From: Ophiura sarsii
Lineage: Eukaryota; Echinodermata; Ophiuroidea; Amphilepidida; Ophiuridae
NCBI GenBank assembly: GCA_035610835.1
Contig: CM069459.1
Coordinates: 59,985,817-60,049,816, forward strand
Direction of reading: 5' to 3'
Length of the DNA: 64,000 bases
Made by a program: the position numbers and the translations under genes. The notes beneath the pieces were generated by a model. The model did no database searches and was not told where the DNA came from. It saw only the letters and a list, made by a program, of their open reading frames with translations. Shown piece by piece: positions 1-12,299 of the stretch; the stretch's first letter is position 1; each line of letters opens with the position of its first letter.

Positions 1-135
1 ATAAATAAACCATGTTTACATTTTTTGAAAATTTGGATGTAGGCCCTTTTGCAACAAAACTCCATCTGTTTGTACATAAAGAAAAAAATACCACACACAA
101 AAAATCATTTATTTTAATCATTTAAAATAAATAAG

Positions 136-407
136 TTTGATATTGAAATGTATAGGTCACAATCATATGTTTCAAGGAAATAAAGTCATTTTTTTCAAAA
201 ATACCTACATCTCATTGTAAACAGCCATTGAAGTTGTTGTTTTGTTGCAAAAGGGCCTGTATCCCGATTTAATTCTGGATACAGGCCCTTTTGCAACAAA
301 ACAACAATTTCAATGGCTGTTTACAATGAGATGTAGGTCTTTTTGTAAAAAATGACTTTGTTTCCTTGAAACATATGATTTTTCCCTATACATTTCTATA
401 TCAAACT
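136..407. repeat. long palindrome (MITE-like hairpin)
   Basis: Two arms of about 130 bp are near-perfect reverse complements around a short centre at about 265-276. The arms carry the block 'gcaaaagggcctgtatcc' and its complement. The outer sequences at about 21-60 and 409-446 repeat the same AT-rich text in direct orientation. There is no coding potential. It looks like a foldback MITE remnant. Confidence 0.8.
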
Positions 408-462
408 CATTTTTTGAAAAAATGCACCATAGCCCTTTTGCAAAATACCTCTTCATATGTAG

Positions 463-3400
463 GACTTAAGAGTGGCTTTTTTCTAGATTGACAAACTTTT
501 GGACACACATTTTTTAGATTTTGCCTAAAGTTTGGGAAGTGAAAGACATTTAGTAGTTATGTAAAAATATGGTATTAAAAAATTCAGCAACCGTCTGTTG
601 CCATGGTAACGAGCCTATCTTGTTTTAGGTCATTTTAGGGGGAAATTCTCCTAATTATACTGATTTCAGCAACAAAAAAAGTCAAAGTTTGGCAGAACTC
701 TACACCAAGGTGGTACATTTTTTGCCCAAACTAACTTCATGAATGAGTTGCCCTATCTCTGGTCTAACAACCAACTGATTTAAATAAGTCAGTGTTGCCA
801 TATTGATACCCAGTTGCCATGTTCAAATATCACATTTTGAGGAAGTTGAAAAAGTCAGATATTACTAACCGACTTCGGGTTGCTACAGTTCCCCTCGAGG
901 AGATTTGTTTTTCTTTGTACTTTGTTTTTATAACAAAGACCTAATACCCTTTGAGTTAATTCCAGAAAAAAAATGGGGAAACCCGGCACTTACGAATCAC
1001 GTGACATGAAGTCACATGATCCAATTTACGTGAAATTGCATAACCGGGTATATATGGGGGTAACCGTGCACCCCAGGACTCCCCCAAACAACTTTTTTTT
1101 ACTTCCTTCATTGTCCTAAAACATATTCAGTATGTTACCAACATGATTTTAGTATGCTAAGGGGTTATTCAACATGGCGTCAAAAATGGCCGCCAAAAGG
1201 TCAAATTTCCTAAAATGACATTGTATCAATCATAATCGGGATCAAAATGTATGGTGAAAGTATATTTTTAATAGTGGAACGTATGTATTAGACCACTAGG
1301 AACTCATATCGAGTACTTTTGCTTTGTTAACATACCTAAATCCAAGATGGCCGCCAACATGGCTGCCAAAAATGCTAAAATTCCATACATTTGGCATATA
1401 TCAGCCCAACATGTATGATCAGAGTATAGTTTTAACAATGGGATGTATGTGTTAGACCCCTAGAAGCTCACATGCGGCATTTTTGCTTTGTTTACAAATC
1501 TAAAAACCAAAATGGCCGCCAGAATGATGGCCAAAATTGGTCAAAAGTCCATAAAATGACATAATACTATCAAAATGAATGATGAAAATATAGTTTTTAA
1601 CAATGGGATGTATTGATTATAGCACTAGTAACTCATATTCAGTTCTTTTGCTTTGTTAACATACTTGAAATCCAAAATGGCTGCCAATGAGTCCCAAAAT
1701 GGCTTTTAAAATTGTCAAATTCCATATATTATAAGGATAATAACAACCAGAATGTATGATGAAAATATAGTTTTAACAATGGGATGTATGTATTGTATTA
1801 GACCACAAATAACTCATATCCAGTATTTTTGTTTTGTTAACATACTTAAATCCAAAATGGCTACCAAAATGGGTTACAAAATGGCTGCAAAAATTGTCAA
1901 ATTCAATAAGATAGGATACTATCAACTAGAATGTACGATGAAACTATAGTTTTAACAACGGGATGTATGTATAAGACCACTAGTAACTACTATCCAGTAT
2001 TTTTGCTTTGTAATAACATACTCTAAATCCAAAATGGCCGCCAGAATGATGGTCAAAATTTCCTAAATTGACATAATATTAACCAAGATGTATGATGAAG
2101 AAAAAAAATGGTTTTTAACAATGAGATGTATGTATTATTTCACTAGTAACTCATATTCAGTATTTATGCTTTGTTAACATAAAATTTGTTATTACAAAGT
2201 TATACTTAAAATACATAATGGTTGCCAAAATGGGTCCCAAAATGACTGCCAAAATGGGTCCCAAAATGGCTGCAAAAATTGTCAAATTCCATAAGATAGG
2301 ATACTATCAACCAGAAGGTACAATGAAAATATAACAACGGGATGTATGTATTAGACCACTAGTAACTACTATTCAGTATTTTTGCTTTGTAATAACATAC
2401 TTTAAATCCAAAATGGCCGCCAGAATGATGGCCAAAATTTGACAAAATTCCCTAGATTGACATAATATTAACCAAGATGTATGATGAAAATATGGTTTTT
2501 AACAATGAGATGTATGTATTATTTCACTAGTAACTGATATCCAGTATTTATGCTTTGTTAACAACATACTTAAAATGGGTCCCAGCATGACTGCAAAAAT
2601 TGTCAAATTTCATATAATAGGATGCACGAGGGACGATCGCCTATAGCTGCGTGCACTCTTTTTCCTGGTCAATGGACCGCGAACTCCCAAACGAATCACG
2701 TGAGGGCAGTATTTTATTTCAGGATGATCGCGTACCCAGTGACTTCATCAAGCTCTCTATGTTGGTTGATAAATGCATTTTATACCCGAGGATCGAGGTT
2801 ATCTGTGTTTTTATTTATAGTTTTAATTTGTTCTAATATTTAACCAATAAATATCGAAAAAAGTAACAAAATCGGATGTAATTTGGGGGAGATATACCTT
2901 TTCATAAATGATGAAATTTTACGGACAAAATACTAAATTTTCTTGATATTTCGAGCTCAAAATCATTTTATGCCCAAGAATGCCCAAAAATGTTATTGAT
3001 GGAATCGCGAGTTTCGATGTTGCTCTACAATAAAATAGTAACACTGGATGGGGCAAACACGGGGAAAATAGTGTAATTTGATCGACATTTCATGTCTCTC
3101 TGACGGAGAACTTTATGATTTCACAATTTAGCCCTCCAAATTCTATAGAGAATTGCATAGGCTTTTTATGTTAAGATCAAATTCAATCTCAAATCACTAA
3201 CAGCCCGATTTGTGTTTCAATAATTAAATGTCTTTTTCTTTTAGTTTCTTTTGGTTAATATAAGAAATATAACACATTATCATGATAGAAATTTACGAAA
3301 ATAATAATAAAGGTGAAGTTATTTAGACTCATTTAGCGTGGCATACTGTGTGTACACGGCCTATGCAGTTACACAGTAGTTGATTTTCATGCGTCAAGTA

Positions 3401-5456
3401 GTATCGATTTCCAATTGTATACAAAGGAAATGCATGTTCAAGTGATTGCGTAGGGCCTCAGAATCGATAGTTAATTTGGTAAATAAGTTGTTCAGTGTGA
3501 GTAATTTATTGATAATACAAAACTGTCAAATGAGGGCGTAGCGAACAAGATGCCCAATCAGTCCCTCGTGGATGATATCAACCAGAATGTACGATGAAAA
3601 TATAGTTTTAACAATAGGATGTATGTATTAGACCACTAGTTACTATTATCCAGTATTTTTGCTTTGTATTACTTCAAATCCAAACCTGCCGCCAAAATGG
3701 TCGTTGTAAATGTGTGTATTTTGTATTACATTCACCAAATGATATGTTCTATAATGACACTAACAATAAATTAATACTGCTTCTCAGGTATTTTGGCCGA
3801 CATCTTACAGCCCCTAGGCTTTATCATATATTATAGTGAATGTTGTACCATTAGGGATATTGGTATTACATATTATGGTCATTTACAATACAACACAATT
3901 TGTTTAGGTCATTTAACATCAACTTAACCATCTTGCAGCCATTTTGGAAACTGAAACAGAATAAAAATTGTCACAGAGGTGGGTCTTATATCTAAATGCA
4001 ATAGCTTAGCAGTTTAGAACATACTATTTGGCGAATGTGATGCAAAATACACACTCATTTTGGAAACCATTTTGGATTTTAAGTATGTTATCAAAGCATA
4101 AATACTGGATATGAGTTACTTGTGGTCTAATACATTCATATACATTCCATTGTTAAAACTATATTGTCGTCATACATTCTGGTCGTTATTATCCTTATTT
4201 TATGGAATTTGACAATTTTAGCAGCCATTCTGGGACTCATATTGGCAGCCATTTTGGATTTCAAGTATGTTAACAAAGCAAAGAAACTGGATATGAGTAG
4301 TGTTATAATAAATACATCCCATTGTTAAAAAACTATATTTTCAACATTTATTTTATTAAAATTATGTCATTTTACCAATTTTGGCCATCATTCTGGCGGC
4401 CATTTTGGATTTAAGATTTGTAAACAAAGCAAAAATGCAGCATATGAGCTTCTAGGGGTCTAACACATACATCCCATTGTTAAAACTATACTCTGATCAT
4501 ACATGCTGGGCTGATATATGCCAAATGTATGTAATTTTAGCATTTTTGGCAGCCATTTTGGCGGCCATCTTGGATTTAGATATGTTAACAAAGCAAATGT
4601 AATTGATATAAGTGTCTAGTGGTCTAATACATACGTCCCACTGTTAAAACTATACTTTTACCATATATTTTGCTCCCGATTTTGATTGATATGATGTCAT
4701 TTCAGGACTTTTGACCTTTTGGCGGCCATTTTCAACGCCATCTTGAATAACCCCTTAGCATACCCAAATCATTTTTGGTAACATACTGAATATGTTTTAG
4801 GACAATGAAAGAAAATTAAAAAAAGTTGTTTAGGGGAGTCCTGGGGATGCACGGTAACCCCCCATATATACCCGGCTATGCAATTTCACGTAAATTGGAT
4901 CATGTGACTTCAGGTCACGTGATACGCAAGTGCCGGGTTTCCCCATTTTTTTTCTTGAATTAACTCAAAGGGTATGAGGTCTTTGTTATAAAAACAAAGT
5001 ACAAAGAAAAACAAATCACCTCGAGGGGAACTGTAGCAACCCGAAGTCGGGTAGTAATATCTGACTTTTTCAACTTCCTCATAATGTGATATTTGAACAT
5101 GGCAACAGGGTATCAATATGGCAACACTGACTTATTTAAATCGGTTGGTTGTTAGACCAAAGATAGGGCAACTCATTCATGAAGTTAGTTTGGGCAAAAA
5201 ATGTATCACCTAAGTGTAGGGTTCTGCCAAACTTTGACTTTTTTTGTTGCTGAAATCAGTATAATTAGGAGAATTTCCCCCTAAAATGACCTAAAACAAG
5301 ATAGGCTCGTTACCATGGCAACAGAGGCTTGCTGAATTTTTTAATACCATATTTTTACATAACTACTAAATGTCTTTCACCTCCCAAACTTTAGGCAAAA
5401 TCTAAAAAATGTGTGTCCAAAAGTTTGTCAATCTAGAAAAAATTCACTCTTAATTA
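463..5456. mobile_element. foldback-type element with ~2 kb inverted arms
   Basis: The left arm (about 463-2620) and the right arm (about 3571-5456) are reverse complements over nearly their whole length, with scattered mismatches and small indels. Each arm has a unique outer part, with blocks such as 'ctagattgacaaacttttgg' and the complement. Its inner part is made of diverged tandem subrepeats of roughly 170 bp, each containing 'aacaatgggatgtatgta', a 'ttgctttgttaacata' block and an 'aaaatggc(t/c)gcc' block. Long arms built of internal subrepeats are the hallmark of foldback elements, including TU elements of sea urchins. No transposase ORF is visible, so it is non-autonomous. It ends about 230 bp before the duplicated SH3 exon cluster. 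Confidence 0.82.
2625..3570. mobile_element. nested 946-bp DNA transposon inside the foldback loop
   Basis: The unit starts with CACGAGGGAC (2625-2634) and ends with the exact complement GTCCCTCGTG (3561-3570). A 4-bp duplication, GATG, flanks it at 2621-2624 and 3571-3574. Outside these ends the sequence resumes the foldback subrepeat text, so this is an insertion into the foldback element. The interior has no long ORF and no recognisable transposase. The superfamily cannot be set from a 10-bp terminal repeat. Confidence 0.7.
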
Positions 5457-5524
5457 ATTTTGATATTTTACCATTGGCCAACATTTGTTCAGAGGGCTAT
5501 TTTGTAAAAACTGGGGGCTAATCG

Positions 5525-5622
5525 CCTTTCGGTCCCGTGTATTTTGAGCCCTGGATTAAATGCTATACCAGACATTCGGAAAATTCAATCATAATAATAC
5601 ACAACATGTAGTGGAGGGAGTA
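5525..5622 (+). pseudogene. probable decayed copy of the SH3-end exon (unit 0)
   Basis: Aligning by eye with the intact exon downstream, this stretch keeps an ordered series of matches: 'tggattaaatgctataccaga' against 'tggaagggtgctacagcaga', then 'atcataataatacacaaca' against 'atcgtagcaatacaacact', then an identical 'ggagggagtaatctcaaagatt' tail. The reading frame is lost. It would be the oldest of three tandem units. The tail match is certain; the body match is weaker and is an inference. Confidence 0.45.
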
Positions 5623-5692
5623 ATCTCAAAGATTAATACAGTGTTCATAGCATAAATAATATGATATTTTCTATTCCCATCTCCTTACACAG

Positions 5693-5790
5693 TGACGATA
5701 CGGGTGTATGGAAGGGTGCTACAGCAGATGGCCATATAGGATTGTTTCATCGTAGCAATACAACACTAGTGGGTAGCAGCGGCGGAGGGA
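5693..5790 (+). pseudogene. TNK2: duplicated SH3-end exon, truncated copy (unit 1)
   Basis: This is a near-identical copy of the exon that begins at 5843: the same acceptor context (polypyrimidine then 'ttacacag') and the same 32 codons, with two differences, both synonymous (GAT/GAC and AAT/AAC). It lacks the basic tail of the intact copy. After GGCGGAGGGAG the text switches to intron sequence and meets a stop within a few codons. A weak donor (A|GTAATC) follows at 5791. Splicing from it to unit 2 or to the linker exon at 8250 would shift the frame, so it is probably a dead or poison exon. Confidence 0.7.
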
Positions 5791-5842
5791 GTAATCTCAA
5801 AGATTAACACAGTGTATTTTCTATTCCCATCTCCTTACACAG

Positions 5843-6001
5843 TGACGATACGGGTGTATGGAAGGGTGCTACAGCAGACGGCCATATAGGATTGTTTCAT
5901 CGTAGCAACACAACACTAGTGGGTAGCAGCGGCGGAGGGAGTAAACTAAGGAGATGGAAGAGCGGGTCAAAAGGTAGCAACAAGGCTGAAAATAGGAAAA
6001 G
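5843..6001 (+). CDS. TNK2: ACK-like kinase: exon with end of SH3 domain and basic tail
   Basis: The acceptor 'ttacacag' is at 5835-5842 and the donor AG|GTAAAT is at 6002. The exon starts with the last base of a codon and ends with two spare bases. The peptide begins DDTGVWKGATADGHIGLF and continues HRSNTTLVG. It fits the second half of an SH3 fold: W(K/R)G, a short loop, (I/V)G(L/P)F, then an Arg and an Asn. Human ACK1 has the comparable VGPFPRN segment before its CRIB. The exon then runs into a strongly basic stretch (KLRRWKSGSKGSNKAENRKR), which could contact acidic membrane lipids; that is inference. The first half of SH3 must be on an upstream exon outside the window. A TTAA-flanked MITE begins about 35 bp after the donor. 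Confidence 0.8.
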
Positions 6002-6035
6002 GTAAATCCAAAAGGTTGAAATGTTGTGTAGTATC

Positions 6036-6253
6036 TTAACCCCCTGAGACTACCAGCCGATTGGTCAGAAAGATGGAAACATCATTTATTGCACCAATGA
6101 GAGACATCGTTAGAATAATTGTATCCCTGATAAAGATTGGAGTGAAGTATTTTAGAAGCAGTATTTCAATTGGCTATTCAAATGAGTATATCCTAAAATT
6201 AACCAATCATAAACATCGTTAAATAGGCTGGTAATGAGTGCCCAGGGGGTTAA
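6036..6253. mobile_element. MITE family C copy (TTAA target, piggyBac-like)
   Basis: TTAA stands at both ends, followed by the inverted terminal text CCCCCTGAG...CTACC and its decayed complement. Close relatives lie at 34661-34877, 44059-44296 and 56222-56425, sharing internal blocks such as 'ttggtcagaaagatgg'. TTAA target duplication is typical of piggyBac-group elements. No transposase is present. Confidence 0.72.
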
Positions 6254-6698
6254 GAGAATCAGGGATATGTTTCAGGGGTTAGTGTAAGGAAAACCTGCTC
6301 TAAGAAACTAGGATGTTGCAATGTCTAAAGATTTTTTTAAAATATAAATTTGTCCTTTAATAATCTACTCCAAAGACTGGGACTTCTATAAACTGAAAGG
6401 TAGTCTTGCTACAATTAGTTCAATAATGTCTCAATCAATTTGAACAATTCCCCCATGTCTTATGCATTATACTTGCATTGGTGCCTGACCGCTATGTAGT
6501 GCATGGAATGCATTGTGTCATCGCATTGAGCATTGCGCATTTAACATTCAAATGAATGTGAGCATGATGCGCAAATCAAGAAATTATTGAACTGCCGATT
6601 AAATTATTGAACTGATTATAGTGTTTTGATCACCTCAGAAATCAATCATCAGATTGGTGGAAAATATCAGCAGCTTTACCGTTAACCTTTTTTATATG

Positions 6699-7141
6699 AA
6701 GTTTATCAAGTGCTGTAACTTTTGAATTAGTAATGTGATGTATATAAAAGTATACATTATTAGAAAGGAAATGAGTCAAAGAGAAACCATTTTAGTATCA
6801 AATTGTACTAAAAATGCAGATTTTTTAAATTTGGATCAAAAAGTGTCAATAATTATTTTGTTTACCTCAGAATTTTAATGAAAATAAAAAAATGTTCCTA
6901 GAGAAGTGTCTTTAGATGATTTTGGTGCAATTTCAGCATTTTTTACAACAAAAATGATTTTGTTACGTTGTCCGAAAAATTTGGAGTCAAAAAAGTTATT
7001 TGTTGGTCAATTTTTTTTTTATCAGAATTTTAGTGAATTTGATACCAAAAATGGATTCTGTGACTGACTCATTTCCTTTCCAAAAATATATACTTTTATA
7101 TACATCACATTTGTAGGTCAAAAGTTACTTGATAAACTTCT
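6699..7141. mobile_element. inverted-repeat element, ~440 bp
   Basis: The left text 'gaagtttatcaagtgctgta' and 'gtgatgtatataaaagtata' are mirrored as the complement near 7080-7140 ('tatacttttatatacatcac', 'acttgataaacttc'). The arms are about 80-100 bp and flank an AT-rich interior without coding potential. It is a non-autonomous DNA transposon or MITE of unknown superfamily. Confidence 0.65.
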
Positions 7142-8249
7142 TTCGATTACTTCTTTCGGTGAAAACAGGGATTACAATTTAAGGAAGAGAAAATATTATG
7201 AACAGAGATGAGGGGCAATGCAACTTGAGTCATTTCTGATGTTATTGAATTTTTTTTTTGGCAGAGGAATCATTTTAAATCCTTACAAGGCAACAAATCG
7301 TAAATTGCTAATTGCAGCAGACTGTCACTGCATGTGTTGTTTTGAAACTAACAAAACATTTGGTTTAGTGTTTGGACTAGATCAGATGAAGATTTGTTAT
7401 GACTTGTTTTACAGTTATGCTGTAATTTATATTAATAGGTATAGATTGGTTTTTTTTGCTGTGACACATAAAAGCCAAATTAAATACAAAGGTACCAGAA
7501 AAAGCCATTGGATAAATTAACAGGTGTTTTACGGATGTGGAGGGACAATGGGTGCAATGATGATTGATATGGGATAATGTTTCAATAAAAAAGTAAACAG
7601 TATACATCAAATCCACTACATCTGAACATGGCTATAGGTTGAGAGGGGTGGTATTCTTGTGGTTTTAGCGTGAAGTGAACATATTACATTTTTTCAAAGT
7701 TCATGCATAACGTTGGTATGTGTTTTACGTCAGCATTGCTAAATGTTTCCCTTGTTGATTGTTAAATTTGTTTGTGCAATGTTGAGGAGGTCAGACAAGT
7801 GGGGTTGGGGCATGGGAGGGGGGATTATTATTTTAAGTTTATATCCTATATTGAGGCATGCTCTGATTCTGATAGTAAAACATACCAAAAACCATATCGA
7901 TTTAAACACGAATAACTTGCACTGTAAAAAAGTTATATAAACAGCAGCAAGAGTGCTCGATACCGGAGTAGAGCGAATAATATAATTGAAGTTTATACAA
8001 TTTTACCCAGGGTACCACTCCATGATGCTATAATTGTATAAACTTAAATTATCAACAAGAATAACCATAGGAATGGATAAGTTCAATCGCAAATTTTATC
8101 ATTTTACATTTTTTCCCCAAATGATACTAACCTTTCTAATGATTTCTGTATCAAACTTTAATTTGATGCTGTCATAAAGATCACGCCATGTTTTGTTTTT
8201 TCAAACCAAAATTAATGTTGTGAGGTACATTGCATCAATCTTCTCGTAG

Positions 8250-8294
8250 GTTTGGTGGTTCAGACTCGCCAAAATCTCCTCAGAGATCACCAAG
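8250..8294 (+). CDS. TNK2: ACK-like kinase: 45-nt linker exon between SH3 and CRIB
   Basis: A microexon of 45 nt with acceptor 'ttctcgtag' and donor AG|GTCAGT. It starts with one base completing a codon (AG+G = Arg) and ends with AG, which pairs with the first C of the CRIB exon (AGC = Ser). The peptide FGGSDSPKSPQRSP is Ser/Pro-rich with SP sites that could be proline-directed phosphorylation targets. Both phases agree with the exons before and after it, which is the main evidence. Because its length is a multiple of three, it could be skipped without frame loss. Confidence 0.72.
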
Positions 8295-8699
8295 GTCAGT
8301 TGACAAAACAATAAATTATCAACTAATTTCCGAGAAAGATATTCTCTCTCCACAAACATCCATATAAATCATGTATTTTATATTGCATCTCCCTTCTAAC
8401 ATTGCCTGACATTTAACATATAAATATATATATAATTGCAACATCACCACACCACACAACCCACGTTTATTTATCATGCATGTTGCCCAATAGATTTGGC
8501 GAGTTTGAAACAGGTTGAGTTTAAACTACTTAGTTGTTAAACATGATAAGAATTTGGTCTTTTCCTAGAGAGGTCCGTATCGGAGCGCTTAGCTCTCGAT
8601 GATGTGATGATGACATGCGCTAGACCAAATTCTAATCAAGGTCGAGTTGAGTTGTTGAGGAGTGAATATTCTTTGGATGTTTCCGAATGTATTCGCCAA

Positions 8700-9032
8700 T
8701 AAGGGACGCACCATTTGATTTCAGGGGGGGGCATGGAAGTTGGGGTCAGGCAGATTTTTTTTTTGGCCGCCAAAGTCGGCGACATTTAAAAATTATTTTA
8801 AGGCAAAGGCGGCAACATTTTTTTTAAAGGTTTTAATGTTCTTCTTTACATTGAGTTGGGCGAGTCAGATTTTTTTTTTTAACTCAGCAGTGGGTCAACT
8901 TTTCTTCTTTTTTTCCTGGTTGGTGGGTAATTTATTTTTCCTCCTGGATAGTGGGCAAAGTTTTTTTTTTAGAAAACTTCCATGCCCCCCCCCCCCCCCC
9001 CCCCCCCCTAAGTATCTAATGATGCATCCCTA
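8700..9032. mobile_element. MITE with G-run/C-run terminal inverted repeats
   Basis: The left end, TAAGGGACGCACCATTTGAT followed by a G run and 'gcatggaagtt', is mirrored by 'aacttccatgc', a C run of about 26 bases and 'gatgcatccctaa'. The interior is T-rich with 'tttttttt' runs. The 97-codon ORF within (Phe-rich, ending in a Pro run) is a by-product of the repeats. Confidence 0.72.
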
Positions 9033-9379
9033 ACTGAACTCGCCTATTGACATCTCATATTTTCAATTTAGACAAGCACAGAAAGTGTTTTTCAGTTTAG
9101 AAACATCATATGATTTTCAAGAACATAATACCACTGTCATGTGTCATTGTTGTCACGTTGGCAAATGAACTCTGCTACCATTATATTGGTTTCTGTCTCT
9201 CCATGTGGTCATGTGTGTAGTTTACAATCATCTCAGCTGTTCGAATTCTACAGTATGTCCGTGTAGGAAAAGTCTGTATTTCTGCCTTGCATGTATGGTA
9301 TTGAATAATTGTGTTTAGAGAAAGTGACACTTTTGTTTGGTATACACTGTAGAATATAAGCTACTTACAATATATACAA

Positions 9380-9592
9380 ATACTGTAAATGTGGACATTT
9401 TCGTGCTACATTTATTTTCGCGCGACATTTATTTTTGCGTTATTTGCGCGAAAATCAGCAAGCGTGAAAATAAAAATGTGCGAAGATATTCATTTTGTAT
9501 ATAGGTCTATGTGTAAGGAAGCTCAAAATTGCAAAAATAAGAAAAGAAAAAAAGTTGTTTACACTCGCGAATATTTCCACTTTTACAGTATA
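9380..9592. mobile_element. MITE with TACTGTAAATGTGG-type ends
   Basis: TACTGTAAATGTGGACATTT at the left faces 'ttccacttttacagta' at the right, with several inverted 'tttcgcg/cgcgaaa' words between. TA at the borders suggests a Tc1/mariner-type target. A diverged relative lies at about 55291-55470. Confidence 0.65.
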
Positions 9593-12036
9593 CAAGTCCC
9601 ATATTTATTGCATGATTACACAGCTTATTAGTTATGATGGTGATACATTCAATTAAAAAGACATTTTTGTACAGAAAACACTGTAAAATATTCAATATTC
9701 AGTAAATATACATTATACCATTCATACATACATTTATATACCATTCCCATGATATCATTCCCCCATGGTGGTAGTATATCCTCACATATAACTTGATACT
9801 GGCTACATACTGAGGATTTATATACAGTTATCCATCACTGCTCACAAGAATATATTTTTCCTATATCATGATATATCCACACATTTAATCTCATCTTACA
9901 TTTCTATACTTATACAAATGGTTAAATAACAAAAATTCCCCTATAATAATAACTTCATTCCCAAATATCTATACTAAATTTATCTAAAACAAATGTTCAG
10001 ATTCTGAATAATGACTATTTCTTTTCATATTTGAATATTTCCATTATATCTTCATTTCCCCTAAAACTTGCACTCACAATGCCTACACAGAATCCTACTT
10101 CATTAAAACTATTTATTTTCTGGCTAAATGTCAATGTTATTGATTACAGTCACACCAATATATATTTAATTGGTTTAATTATTTCAATTAATAAACGCAT
10201 CTCTAATTTCCACTCATCATCTTCCAAATAAATGGTGTAAATTGTTACTTTCAAATGTGTTGTCTCTTTTACAAAATTGTATTTTCTGTGTTTCATCAGT
10301 AACAAAAGTGATTGAAAGAGATTTCGGGTAATAACTTCACATTTTACCTTCAGCTCGATAAATATTGAAGTTCGATATGTACGGCATTGTTGATAAAACA
10401 AAATAGTCTCGCTACTAATTTTACTTCTCATGGGTGTACGCTTGTACGTAAACATAGTAAACATAGTAAACCATTAGGCGGACAACCAAGCTATGAATAC
10501 GATCAACCGTTGCGAAGAATGCACTGCCTTAGTCCACATAACCTGTTTTTCCCAAGTTTTCCGATCTCAATTTGAAATGGTTTATTAAAGGCATGTTATA
10601 GTTATCTCAGTATCATAATATACATATTATATAATGTTAGAGCATGTTTGTAATCTCAACTCATATCAATATGCATCATATGTACATGTATATCTTTTCC
10701 ATAGCAGGGGTTATGTCTATGTATATTTATAGGCATTGGTTTTGTAGGTCTCCTGCTTTATTCGTTTACTCAATACCAATTGTTTGTCCCAACTCACTTA
10801 AAGTTTTGCTACAACTCCAATCTTTGCATAGTCTTACATATGGCAGCAATCATTTTGCATTGTAAACATACACTGTAAATATACACTGTAAATTGATAGC
10901 TGCCTTGTACGTTATTCTACATGGATGACCTACCTATTTCAGGATACACCGTTGAGACTATTCTCAGCCTATCCTTGGTGTAAGACAGCACGATAATAAC
11001 CTAGCACCAAATCCACTATTGAGGGATTAGAGGATTATATAGCTTTAATCCGTAATAGGTCTGGACACTAGTCTAACTTATAAATTATATCTTACACCAA
11101 GGATACACCGAACAGCCTATTTCCAAGAAGGCAACTCTTCTTTTTGGGGGAGAAAAGTTGAAGCAAAACTTCTGTTGAAAACATAACAATTTCAGTGTTG
11201 ATTTTTACCGATACTTACGAATTCATTGCTTTGTGTATTACATTTTAGATATAATTTGATTCCATTCTTAATCTCGCTTTATGTGTTGTCTATTCCCCAT
11301 ATTGTAACCCTCCACTTCCTGTTTTATCGTAACCCTTGACCTGTGGCTTCTCTCATCTCTGCATCATGCTTTTGGTGTACTGGGCTTCTCTCCATCTTAT
11401 AACGCTTCCATTGTGGGGTGAACTCTTGCAGTTGGCATGGGTACGTAGAAGAGGTGGTGTTTTTATTGCATGTTTATGTCTTGCATGCCGTGAGAATGAC
11501 CTCTGACTTCACATAAATCGATCTTTGAACTGCAGTGCTATTGACCCTTAACACTTTCCATGCGGCAGTCGTCTGCAGACGACAGTTCCAAAATTTAAAA
11601 TAAAGTTTCAAAAATGCCAACATTATTGAATTTCATCACCATATTTGGAAGCGCCATGCGAAATGCATTGAAATAAGTACACACATGCCTAGTATTGCTT
11701 CAGCAATTCTTGAGATAAGACTTAGAAATCTGTTTTGTTGTCTCGCCTGAACTATGTTCAGAAAGAGACTTAGTTACCACTATTTTGTCTGTCTGTCTGT
11801 CTGTCCGACTTGCGAGACACGTTATCTGGAGATCCATAAGGCCTATCTTGATGGGAATTGGTGAACGGAAAGGGAGTGATGTATTCCTTTGCTGATTAAA
11901 TTTTCAATGACCAAAAATCACGAAAAATCACAAAAATCCATGAAAAACTGGCCGAAAATTTCACTCAATCACTCAATCCACGATCGCGATGTATAAAAAC
12001 TACTACGTGGCGCAAAGCATGATGGGAGAATATCTG

Positions 12037-12170
12037 TTTGCTTTATAAGTACGCTGGTTCCCTGCGCTTATGGTCTTCCACACACACGGCCCGACACTAG
12101 CCTAATGGTTAGCGGAGATTTTTCCGGATCGGAGCAAAGGGCTCAGGGAACCAGTGTACTTTATAAGTAA
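12037..12170. repeat. inverted repeat around a tRNA-like core
   Basis: 'ctttataagtacgctggttc' on the left faces 'gaaccagtgtactttataag' on the right. Between them is a short tRNA-like text with 'agcctaatggttagcgg'. It is probably a small foldback that captured a SINE-like core. Confidence 0.5.
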
Positions 12171-12188
12171 TATTGCACTCTCAAATTT

Positions 12189-12290
12189 TCGTGTGGCGTG
12201 GTGGCCTAGTGGACTAAGCGCTGGATTTAGAATAAATGGTTGTTATGGAAAGTTGTGAGTTCGCGCCCAGCTAGGAGCTTCAATTTTTCT
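12189..12290 (+). repeat. tRNA-derived SINE head
   Basis: A box-A-like word (TGGCCTAGTGGACTAAGC) is followed about 40 bases later by a box-B-like word (GTGAGTTCGCGCCC), the internal RNA polymerase III promoter pattern of tRNAs. The cloverleaf is imperfect. The A-rich, AAAAT-type tail that follows immediately grows into the 1.3 kb array, consistent with a SINE with an expanded tail rather than a tRNA gene. Confidence 0.6.
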
Positions 12291-12299
12291 TGATTTCAA

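Larger units (their letters stand above)
6002..8249 (+). other. intron between SH3-end exon and linker exon
   Basis: A 2.2 kb intron with a GTAAAT donor and a TTCTCGTAG acceptor. It contains the family C MITE (6036-6253), the inverted-repeat element at about 6699-7141, and a small inverted repeat around 7945-8055 ('gaagtttatacaatttt' facing 'ataattgtataaactt'). The 100-codon ORF at 7218-7520 has no recognisable domain and is taken as chance. Nothing else is visible. Confidence 0.65.

Noticed and set aside
1..5690. kinase-domain exons upstream of SH3
   Set aside because: Looked for protein kinase motifs such as HRDLA or DFG in the supplied frames; the region is repeat sequence and no such motif is present, so the kinase should be outside the window.
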